From Edolisoma coerulescens (lineage: Eukaryota; Chordata; Aves; Passeriformes; Campephagidae), in the NCBI GenBank assembly GCA_013397115.1, contig VWZW01006824.1, positions 964,833 to 1,028,832 on the forward strand: a stretch of 64,000 nt of DNA, in the 5' to 3' direction. Every line of letters begins with the position of its first letter. The first letter of the stretch is position 1. The translations under genes and the position numbers were made by a program. A model generated the notes under the pieces. It ran no database searches, had not been told where the DNA came from, and saw nothing but the letters and a program-made list of their open reading frames with translations. Shown piece after piece: positions 12,301 through 24,300 of this stretch.

Positions 12301-15300
12301 AAGTCCCCCCCAACATTGCTGGTACCGGAGGGCCCCAGGAGCTGGCGGTGCTGCAGAAGAGCCAGGTCATTCTGGAGTGCAGGTCGGACGCTGTGCCTCC
12401 TCCCACCATCTCCTGGCTGAAGGACGGAGAGCTGCTGGAGGTACTGAGGTTCCAGCCTTCGTGCTGGCCTTTTGCTCCCTGCACTTGTCACAGCAGTGCT
12501 CGAGGTCTCTTGCTCCGCTCACTCACCCCTCAGCCCGAGTTACGTGCCCGGAACTCAGAGCAGCTGGGTAGCCCCAGTGCCACTGCAGTCAGCCCCAACT
12601 GAGCCCCCAGAGCCAGCAGGCATGTGAAGTGGCCATCCCGCTGTTACTTGTTCTTTTTTCCTTTAGGGGGATCCCTTGCTCCTCCTGGATCCTCTGAGCA
12701 ATGCTAGAAGCCTTCGGTAAACTCCTGAATGGCTTCCCAGGAAAGGTAGCTGAGACAAGACTGCACTCTATGTTTCCTTTGGCTATATTATGCATCCTCC
12801 TATTCTAGTAGCATTTAGAAAGGAATTGAAGTTCTTTAAAAGAAAATGGGTTGCTAATCACCAGGTTTTGTACCAAGTGCATCTTTCCCACTCAGAATTC
12901 CATAGTGCCATGACTCTGGCAAGGCAGAGAGTCTCTGCTGGTTGAGAGACAATTAGCAAGATGAGGATGGCTTATACAGAAAGAATTTTTTCCTTCCCAT
13001 CCTTGGGATGACTCACAAAACAGGTGCTTTTCAACTAAATATTAAAGTTCAGTTGTTAATTGAATTTAATTAAAAATTTTCTCTCAACCTTTATTCATTA
13101 ATAAAGAGAAAACAAATACAGATTATGAATCATCTCCCTTAACTGTGATTCACCACTAAATCTTCACCCAAGTTTCTGCTTGTTTGCTTTCCTCTGACAT
13201 GCCATTCCTCAGACTCTTTCTCTGTGGTAGATTTAGAAGAATTAAATATTACTGGAAGAAGGATATGGTGGGATGACCGTGTCTTACAAAGTGCTGCTAG
13301 GGACCACGATCTTAATATAGCCCAGGAAGCAGCTGGAAACAAATTTAACAGGAACATTCTACTCCTGGACAGTTAATTCTTTAATTGGGTAGTGAGGTTT
13401 TTTTAATGAAAACAAGGATGAACAAGGCATGGAAATAAAATATATGAATGCTTTTTGCCTTAGCCTTCATTGGAAAGCTGATGTTTTAAAAGCAGTGCTT
13501 AGTGAACATAAACTATGAAAAGGAGCTACTGTTAAAAATATTCACCAGGAAACAAAAGCAGAGGAACACTGTGACAGCCAGAGGTGCTCAGCTGGTAACC
13601 TGGGAATCATCTTTGCACTGCTGGTTCTCCTCCTGCCTCATTAATTCATGTCAGCATGTGGGGACTGAGGCTTCTTGGGACCTTAAAACCCATCCAGTGC
13701 CACACCCCTGCCATGGGCAGTGACACCTTCCACCAGCCCAGGTTGCTCCAAGCCCTGTCCAGCCTGGGCTTGGACACTTCCAGGGATCCAGGGGCAGCCA
13801 CAGCTTCTCTGGGCACCCTGTGCCAGGGCCTCCCCACCCATGAGCTGATATTCTAGGCATCAGGAGAAATCAGTGTCCTCCCCAACGCCTGGTTGCTTTC
13901 TCAACCCCAAAGAAATGTAACAGCTGACTAATCCTGAGCAGCTGGAAATGGCTGTCCTTGGGTGTGGGAAGAGAGGTGAGGAGCTCCTTTGGCAAATCAT
14001 CCTCCTTGCCTGGAAAAGTGGAGGTGTCACAGTGACACGAGAGGGCTGGAAAAAGGCAGGTTCTCAGCCTGCAGTGTTATTTCAATTTAAGTATGGTTTT
14101 GTGAAGCAGCCTTGTTGGGGGGGGTTGTCATTCCTCCCGCTTCTGTTGTCTTCTACTGAGCAGATTTTGAGGTGTGAGGCCTGCCCTAGTCCCATCTCTG
14201 TGTGCTGAGTGATGGAATTGTGCAGCACCACCTTCTCTGGCAGCAGAACTATGGAAAGATCTGGCCTCCAGCAGCTTTGAAGTCGTGGCACTCTTCAGGG
14301 ATTTTGGAAATGCACATTGAGGGTTAAGAAAAGTAGATAGGAGCCTCCTGGCCTAAGCTGGCTTTTTTCAAACTCTAAAAGACTTGCTGAATTTGTATTT
14401 TTTCCCAACATCGGTTTTCTGGCTTACTTTGAGTAGAGCCTAAGGATTAAGTTACAGCTTCATCCCCTGTCTTCTGTCATCTCTGTGTTTAGAAACCTTC
14501 ACACAGGTTGTGTTCTCAACAGGAAATGCCAGTGATTGCCCAAAATCTGTCAATAACCCACCCTGCTAGTGAATTGTGTCACCTGAGAGCTCCAGCTGTG
14601 CACTGCAGCCTTGGAGCTGGTGCCTGGTGTGAAGGAGGGTAACCAGGGTGCTAGTGCAGAACCAGAGGAGTTTCACCTCTCTGGGGTGCCCTTCTCAGAC
14701 CCTCGAACCAGAAGAGTAGATGGGAATGTTAGCTTTCAGTTCCATCCGGAGGGTGGGTAGCACATACTGGAAAAGCTGAGTTTGTGCTCTTTTTCCTGCT
14801 AGTTTTTATCCAGTCAGGTCTCTGAGCACTCGTAGCTGATGTTGCTGTCAGTGATTGATGCAGATGCGACCCAGGCTGGGTGTTGTAACAACCCTCTCAC
14901 TGAACTGGCTCCTGGCAGGGGCTGTGGAATCACTGTAAGGCTGGGAAGAAGGGCAGCCTGTGCCCAGAACTGCTGGCTGGTGAACTCCTGGCTGGTAAAC
15001 CGAGCTGGCTAAGCCTGTGCTGCCTCCCATCTGAGCCAGACTGTGCTGCTGGAAGAGCAGTGTAGAGAGACTTCTATTTCTTCTGCCTGTAGAGTGCATA
15101 GATCAAAAAGATAAATGAAATTATTCATGTGCTATTAGCTGCCCCTTCCATAAAAACTCCAAAGCTGTTTGGCTCCATAACAGCTGCCTCCTTCAGATGC
15201 AAGCCCCAGCAGGGGTTTCAATGGAGAGCCAGTAAGCAAGGATAAGTTTTGAAAACTACCCTCTTCTCTTCAGGGATGTAAAGGCAGCAGTGAGTTCGGT

Positions 15301-18300
15301 CCCTGGCTTATCAGTGCCCTTCTCTCCTGGCTTTTATGGCTGTGCAGTGGAAGGATGTTCTGTGCTCAGGAGAGGCCAGCAGTGAAGCTCTAAACCCCTG
15401 CCTGTGTCTCTGTGCCCGCAGGGAGGCCCCCGGCTGCGGATCCTGTCCGGCGGGAGGTACCTGCAGATCAACAGCGCCGAGCTGGGTGACAGTGCCAGAT
15501 ACGCCTGTGTGGCCAGGAACGTGGCAGGGGAAACCACCAGGGAGTTCCTGCTGGCAGTGCACGGTAACGTCATGGAGCAGCTCGGGCTTTGCGTGGCGTT
15601 TCTGCAGGAGCTCAGGCAGCAGGGGCTGAGCATTTGTGGTTGCTCTCCCACCACGTGTTGGCCGCTCAGGTCATGCCCAAACTGTGGGCCCATGTACGTG
15701 GCCTCGTGTCCCACTGCTGAGCCCACAGCTGGCCCCCAGCCTAAGGGGCCTGCTGGGCACTCCCCGTGGCTCACTCTCCCTCTGTCTGTGCTCCTGCAAG
15801 CAGAGGCTGCATGCAGCCATCATCCTGACATGGAGTCGGGATACATCCAGAGTGAACACCCATGTCCAGGACTGACAAATGCTCTTGGGCAAACCCAGAG
15901 CAATTCTTTGAAGCATTTGACTGGCACCTTGGGGACAAAGTTTCACAGCCAGCTTGGCCACCACTTTGGCAGGTTACTTGAGAGCTGTGGCAGCTTCTCT
16001 GCACCTGGAGAGGACAGGGCTTGAGGGGCCTTACGCTTGATACTTGTCCTGTGCTACCATAGCCCTGAGCTCCATTTTAAACCTTTTTATTTTCTCACCT
16101 CTAGTCTGATGAGAAGCTGTTCTACTCTCACACTCAGGTGACTGGAAGGAATTTCTTCCCTTTTTCTATTCTGTTCCCAGCCCAGTCACATGGGCCCTGC
16201 CTTACACTGTGCCCCCAATGACTGGCCTTACCTGGTCCAGCTGAAGTCCTTTTTCCTCCTTAGTGTGTAATCAGGGAGCAAGGGTATCCCCACAGCCTTA
16301 GCTTGCCAAATTGCGTGTGCTGAACTCCCACTGTTTTAGCTCAGTGATGCCCTTTGCAGTAACTTGCAGAGCTGACCTTTGCAGTGCATTTCAGCCAAAC
16401 TTTCTTTCTCTTTCCCTGCTGCACCTTGGCAATTACCGTTGCCCAGAATGGTAAGAAACTTGTTCCTGTCTCTGCAGGGACCCCAAACCTGCTGCTGCAC
16501 CTCTTTTCATGTGTTCAGTTTCAATCATGGCAATGTAGAGCTACTTCCTTTGTATCATCAGCAATTCTCCCTTGCAGTGGCTCCCACGATCCGGAGCAGC
16601 CCCCAAACCACTGTGGTGCACATCAATACCTCTGCCCTGCTGGAGTGTGCTGCAGAAGGAGTCCCAGTCCCCAGGATCACCTGGAGGAAGGATGGGGCTG
16701 TTTTTACTGGAAACAATTCCAGGTATTGTCCAGAAATCAGCATAAATATTCTTCATTGCTATTTAAGAATGTATTTATTACAGAAACTTATTTAGATATG
16801 AAATTGTTCTAGAGAAAAGTAGCAGCACCAAAGGTTTCATCCTTTTGTTGTTCAGAAGGATAAAAAAGCTTCTTTGGCAACCAAATATAATAATTATTCT
16901 GCCATTAGAGATTTTGAGCAGTAAATGTGAAAGATCTTTAGATTTTTATACATACACAGAGTTTTAGGATGAAGCCAAGCAATTTCATGCAGACTAAAAG
17001 CTATTCTGTATTTTCTAATACATGAAACTTTTTATGCATGTTCTAGTACCAATTTTTATTATAGTGAATGGTTTCTGTCTTCTGACTGTTTTATAGGGAA
17101 GTAGTTTGGCATTTTCTAGAACTGAGAAAATGCTAAGGAATTCTGTTATATTGCAAAGAAAAAGTAGGGGCATTAATTAGGGTTTTTAAGGTTAAATGAG
17201 AAACCATAAAGAAGGGGGTTGGCTGTTTTCTGTAAATCATTTATGTGAAATCACCACGTCAGTCAGATTTCATCGTTTCTTTGGGAAATGGATGTGCTGG
17301 GAAAGAGTGAAATAAGTGAGAAGACCCTGTGCCCCAATTACTCCATGCTGCATTTAGGCCGTTGGTTGTGTCCCCTGAGTCATCTCTTCTTCTGCACTGC
17401 CAGGGTGGCCCGTGGCCCTGTCTGTGGATGGTGGGCAGTGCCATTTGCTCTGTTGCAGGTATTCCGTGCTGGAGGATGGGTCCCTGCACATCCCCTGGGC
17501 ACAGGTGGCTGACACGGGCAGATACGTGTGCATGGCCAGCAACGCCGCGGGCAGCGAGCGCCGGCGCCTCGACCTGCACGTCCTCGGTAAAGCTGGGGGC
17601 CGAAGCCACTGACAGCAGGTTTCTCCTGCCAGAACCAGTTTCAGTTTAGCCCCTTCTGAGCTGCTCTGGTTAAAAAAACCAGGGAGAAATGTACAGTCTT
17701 AGGAATACAGCCCAAATGTTCCTGAGACGGAGCTATTTATTCTTTGTCCTGAGCTAGGAAGACTTGACACACCCCATGCTCCGTGTTTAGTCCGTTTACT
17801 ACTGTCAAATTAGTCTTTATAAAAATTAAGTCAATGTGTTCAGATGGTTTGGCTCAATGTATTTTAAGTGTGAGAGAAATGTGTGGGTGTGCATGTATAT
17901 ATGTATATATAATTATTCTAAATAATTAGACTTTGTTTGTCCTTAGTTCCTCCAACTATTGCTCCTGGGCAGACGAATATCACAGTTACTGTAAATGTGC
18001 AAACCACTTTGCCTTGTGAAGCCACTGGAATTCCCAGACCAGCAATTAGCTGGAAGAAGAATGGGCATCTACTTAGTGTTGACCAGAACCAGAATACATA
18101 CAGGTGAGAGGTGGTTTTTTTTTTCACTGTGGGTTTCGAGTTTTCAGGGATGATTTTGGCACTTGAAAAATCTAGCTGTGCTTAAACACTACCTTGGATA
18201 GCCAGCAAATTCAGTGGGCTGATTACCTGAGAAGGAAAGAAGTATTTCAATGGCTTTCACTTTCTTTTTTCTTTGTTCAGACTTCTGTCTTCAGGTTCCT

Positions 18301-21300
18301 TAGTAATCATTTCTCCCACTGTGGACGACACTGCTGTTTATGAGTGCTCTGTGTCAAACGATGCAGGAGAAGATCAAAGGGCAGTTGAGCTCACTGTTCA
18401 AGGTAGAGGGGATATTGCTATTATATGTGTGTGACACCCAGAACTTCTTTGGGGTGTTCCAATGTTGAGATGCGATTTTTATTTAATTCCTCTTTGATAC
18501 TGATATCCATAAGTCTCTGGTATTTCCAAGAATTTATAACAAATGAACGTGGGCAAGTAACCTTTGTCCCGCTCTTCATTTTCAGTGCCCCCATCCATAG
18601 CAGATGAAGCCACAGAGCTCCTGGTAACAAAGCTGTCTCCAGTCGTGGTTTCCTGCACTGCCTCTGGAGTTCCCATCCCCTCAGTTCATTGGACCAAAAA
18701 TGGCATCAAGTTGCTTCCCAGGGGAGATGGCTACAGAATTCTCTCTTCAGGTAATGTGCTGCAGGAAAGCAATGCAATCAGGCACATCCATAAGTAATGA
18801 ATTACAGAAATGCAAACAGTCCCCCAAAGATCCCCTCTCGGATGGCTTGGAATGACATGAGGGATGCTGTAAGGGAGCACCTGTGCCTCGAGGATGCTCT
18901 GCATATTGTGGTGCTCTCTCTGCCCCAGGAGCTGTGGAGATCCCCTCTGCCCAGCTGGCCCATGGGGGCAAGTACACGTGCACGGCCCGGAACGCCGCGG
19001 GCTCTGCCCACAGGCACGTCACTCTGCACGTGCAGGGTAAGCTGGAGGCTGAAGAGCAAGGCTGTTCTGGCAGCCAGCATTGCTTCTTCAGCCTGCTCAG
19101 GTTGTACAACTTTAGTGCTCTTCTGTATTTTCCTAGCCTTGAACGTTAACGCTTTTCCCTTTTTCTTTCATTCCACAGAGCCGCCCGTTATCCAGGCCCA
19201 GCCAGGGGCGTTGGATGTCATCGTGAACAATCCCATTGTGCTGCCCTGTGAGGCCACGGGCACTCCTCAGCCCGTGATCACGTGGCAGAAGGAGGGCATC
19301 AACATCATCACCACAGGTATCCTCCAAAAGCCTGGGACCCTGCCTGCTCCCGTGACACAGACACTCATTGTCTTTTGTGAAACTTGGGTTTCTCCTCTCT
19401 GTTCATCTAAAACCAAACACCAAACCAGAAGTGGCATATTTTGACTATATTTGTTTTAGGGAACAGTTATGTTGTCCAGCCAAGTGGCAGTTTGCAGATT
19501 GCCAGAGCGGCTGTGGAAGATGCTGGCACTTACATGTGTGTTGCTCAGAATCCAGCTGGCACTGCTCTGGGGAAGATCAAGCTGAAAGTTCAAGGTAAAT
19601 CACCTTTTAAACTCCTTCTCTTGATCCAAACACAGTTCTGAGCAACAGAAAGGGACCTAGTACTTTCCTGTTTGATGTGATGCTGAACAGAGCCCAGGAG
19701 GTTTATTCCCTTTAGTTCGATGTCTGCTTTAGGATATGCTTTTAGAATTATTTTCACTAAGAACTAACGTGTTCCATGCTTCTTACAGCATCTTTTAATA
19801 ATTGCCTGTGTTCCTTCCAGTTCCTCCTGTTATCAAGTCCCACGTGAAGGAATATGTTGTTGCCGTTGATCAGTCTATCACTCTGCAGTGTGAGGCCGAA
19901 GGCTACCCTGGGCCAGAGATCAGCTGGCATAAGGATGGGCAGCAGATAACGGAGTCCATGCGAAGGAGGATCCTGAGCACGGGAGCTCTGCAGATCCTGT
20001 TCGTGCAGCCCGGGGACGGCGGCCGCTACACCTGCACAGCGGCAAATCCCGCGGGATCCAGCACCTCCAGCACGGAGCTCGCTGTGCACAGTGAGGAACT
20101 TTTCTGAGGTGGTGGGGGGCACTTTGATGGCTGGTCCAGACAGGCTGAGGACTCCTCATCCCTGGAAGTGTCCAAGGCCAGGTTGGACGGGGCTTGGAGC
20201 AACCTGGGATAGTGGAAGGTGTCCCTGTGCACGGCACGGGGTTGGAATGAGATGGGCTCTAAGTTCCCTTCCAGCCCAAACCATCTTGTGATTCCGTGAT
20301 AAGTGGGGCTGTAGGGAAACGATGTGTATTACCAGTGTGACCCCACAGAGAGGAAGGAGCCAGGGATGTACAGGGAGGAGTTCAGGAAAATTGCGCTACT
20401 TAATATAGGGGAGGGTTACTGAGTTGTAATATTGGCCAGTTGCTTGAATTTTGGCACACAGTCATTGATGGACAATCCAGAAGGTCCAGACAGGGCTTCT
20501 TTTCAGTCCAGCGTTGTGCTTGGCTAATACCCAGAGGAAATGTTTTTAATGACCTCCCCACAGTTCCACCCAGGATCCGCAGCACAGATACGCAGTACGC
20601 AGTTACGGAGAGCTCCCAGGCTGTTCTGTCCTGTGTGGCTGAGGGGATCCCAACACCAACAATTAACTGGAGGAAGGACAACACCCTGTTAAGAGACACA
20701 GTGGGAAAATACCAGACTGTGCCTGGTGGAGACCTCATTATGGACAATGTTGTTGTAAGTTCCCTAATCTAAGCTATTACTGGACACATTTGGCAGTGAT
20801 AAGATCCACTTCTGGGTTAGTCATTTTTTATTTTGATTTCGTATTCTTAATGTTCCAAAATCATGATAAAAGTTTCATTTTCCACTGGGGAATAAAATCT
20901 ATGAAGAATTTGTAGTGGTAAATCCTCAGGAAGGGTAAAAAGAAGTGTTGGTCATCCTTCACATTTAGGGAAGTGGAAGAGCTCAGCTGAACATTTCTGC
21001 TGAATGCTTGTTCCAAACCTTTCAAGATTCTCTTACTGATACATGTGTCATGTGCTGTAGGATATATCCCAGCTGTAGGATATATCCTAGCTGAAATTTC
21101 CCCACCATGTTTCCTTCCAGCCTGAAGACTCTGGCAGTTACACCTGCATTGCCACCAACGCTGCTGGGGAGGACACACACACGGTCACCCTGACAGTTCA
21201 CGTGCTCCCAGCTTTCACTGAACTGCCTGGAGACATAGCCTTGACCAAAGGAGAGCAGCTCAGGTTAACCTGCAAAGCAACTGGGATACCTGTCCCCAGA

Positions 21301-24300
21301 ATAACGTGGACCTTTAACAATAACATCATTCCAGGTGGGTCCCTAATGGTCATTTGGCCGCAGAGTTGTTTTCCCCTGTGCAGCATTGCAGCTTAGGGCA
21401 GGGAAGAAGAAAACTCTAGCTGGACTAAAATGTTCATGATTATGTGAGGAGTATCTTTAGTGTTATGCAATCAAGTAATTAGGCTGCCTCTGAGACAGAG
21501 CTGTAAGGAAGGTAATTAAGAAATTGTCCCTCTTCTGTAGCCAAAAATGTAGCACATTAAAAACATTCATATCTGATGATATTTACTCAGCATCCAGCAA
21601 CTGGTGCTCGAAATTAAGGGGCAGCTGAAGTGAACGGGTGCATGTGGGCACGTGTCACAGCAGTGGCTTTCTGTGCATTCCTGGAGGGCCCCTGAGCTGT
21701 GCTGCTGAGCAGTGCACAGACTCAAACACTCCCGTGAGCTGTGTCCGTTTCAATCCCTGGAATGACCCTTTCCCTGCTCTCCCTCCAGCGCAGTACGATG
21801 ATGTCAATGGGCACAGTGAGCTGCTCATCGAGAGGGTGTCCAAGGAGGACTCTGGCACCTACGTGTGCTCTGCAGAGAACACAGTGGGCTCCATCAAGGC
21901 CATTGGCTTCGTGTACGTCAAAGGTACGTGAAATTCAGCAGCTGTGGTCGTTGCTGGACAGCTCCAGGTAACCATTGGGTTTGGATAGTGGAGTCAGACC
22001 CTTAAAACTCATCCAGTGCTCCCCCCTGCCATGGGCAGCGACACCTTCCACCAGCCCAGGTGCTCCAAGCCCCGTCCAGCCTGGCCTTGGACACTTCCAG
22101 GGATCCAGGGGCAGCCACAGCTTCTCTGGGCACCCTGTGCCAGGGCCTCCCCACCCTCACAGGGAACAATTCCTTCTCAATAGCCCATCTAACCCTGCCT
22201 GCTGTCAGTTTAAAGCCATTCCCCCTATCTAATATGAACCTGCCTGCTGTCAGTTTAAAGCCATTCCCCCTAGTATTTAATACCTTGCCAATGGCTAAAT
22301 GGGAAAAATCCAAACAGGTTGAAATTCCCCCTTCAGAAAGTCAGAGGTGAGTGATCCCTGCCAGCCGCTATCATTAAGGACATTTTATTTTGGCTCTACT
22401 ATTTCTCTGCCATCCCTTGTTTTTTCAGAGCCTCCAGTCTTCAAAGGGGATTACCACTCCAGCCGAATTGAGCCCTTGGGTGGCAATGCCATGTTGAATT
22501 GTGAAGTCAGGGGAGATCCCCCTCCAACCATCCAGTGGAGCAGAAAAGGAGTGGGAGTTCAGATTAGCAACAGGATCCGACAGCTTGTCAATGGTTCCCT
22601 CGCCATCTATGGCACCATGGTGAGTCCTGCCCCGATACTGTGAGTGTCTGCCTTGAACTTGATTGATAAAGGTATTCCTGATCACATTGGTTTGAAAGAG
22701 TCAGGCTAGCCATTTATCCTTTTATGCTTTTACCTTTAACAAATGTTTTAATTCAGACTAGAATTAGATTCAAATTATTGAGGCAAAAACCCCCAGGGGG
22801 TCAGAGTTCTCCCTGCTTGTCAGAAGGACTGAATTTACATACTAATTGTTGGTGTGTGGGATCCTGGTCATGACCAGTTAAATGGGACCTTTGCTCTTGA
22901 CCTTAAGAGAGCCTGTGTTCTACAGGTCAGCTGAAAAGCAATTGCATTCTCTATGTGCAAATCTCTTATTCCAAATCTAAATTCCTAATCTGAACAGCAA
23001 GATCCCTATTTTTCCCCATGAATTCATGTCTGCATTTTGAATTGGGGTTAAAATTCCCTGCCAGGAGGGGCCCTGTGGACTGAGCCCCTGTTTTGTTCCT
23101 CAGAATGAAGATGCTGGTGACTACAAGTGCGTGGCGACCAATGACGCGGGCGTGGTGGAGCGCAGCCTGACACTGACCCTGCAGAGTAAGGCTCAAAGGG
23201 AGGCTTAATGCCCCTTATGGGAGTGAAAACCTGCCCATGGGGAGGTGCAGGCACCTCCTGGGGGAGTGTTGCAGTTTGGGCACTGCCCTGGAGGTTTGGA
23301 CTCATTTCCTCTTCCATGGAATTGTAGAAGGGCTTGGGTTGGAAGGGACTTTGAAGATCGCCTGCCGTGGGCAGGGACACCTTCCAGTAGAGCTGGTTGC
23401 TCCTTCAACACTTCCTCAGGGCTGAGGCAGCCAGAGCTTCCCTGGGCATCTTTCATCATGAATATTTGAGAGTCTGGTCTAAGCTGTGATTGAGGTCAAA
23501 GAAGAGAGGGATGTAAAGGGTGGTTGAGCCTCATCTTAGAAACCAGTGTGGAAGGGGCTGAAGCACTCTCTGAAAGAGCCTGTTTCTCTTAGTTCACTCA
23601 ATACAACTGGAATAAACTTGACTCTCAGTGTATAAAAAATTAAGCAGGTTATATGAGGTGAATCCTAATTCTCACTGACAATATTTTATTTTAGGCAAAA
23701 ATAGTATGTTAGAATTTTTCTTTGCTAGTGGGAGAATTTCTAAACATGGCCTTCCTACTGTAGCTTCAAGCAGTGTGGGTCTGTTCCTTACCCCTCAGTT
23801 GTCTCTGGATGTGATTAATAACATTTTCCTGTGGGTTTTATGAAAAACAACCCATTTTAGCAATAAAGAAGAGCGTGTGCTCATATAGCTGGGCCTTAAT
23901 CTCCACATTAGTCCTCAGATTTCTGCATATTCAAACCAGCCTATTGCTGGCATTGTAACGTGTGTCTGTTTGGTGGCACTTGGGGACATGGTTTAGTGGT
24001 GAGCATCGGTGGTGGTGCTGGGTTGATGGTTGGACTTGTTGGTCTGAAAGATCTTTTCTGACCTTGAGGATTCTGTGTTTCTATTTTGCCGACGGGGGAT
24101 CAGCAATAATAATTTTAGTCCAAGTAAACTGACTTAGGATTTCTCTGCGCTCGCTTTAATACTGAATCAATCAAACCCGTGCCCATGTGCCAAAGAACCC
24201 TTTCTCTTCCAGGCCCCCCAGTCATCACTGTTGAACCAGTGGGGACTGTGCTGGAAGCCGGTGCCACGGCGGTGCTGGACTGCCAGGCCAGGGGAGAGCC

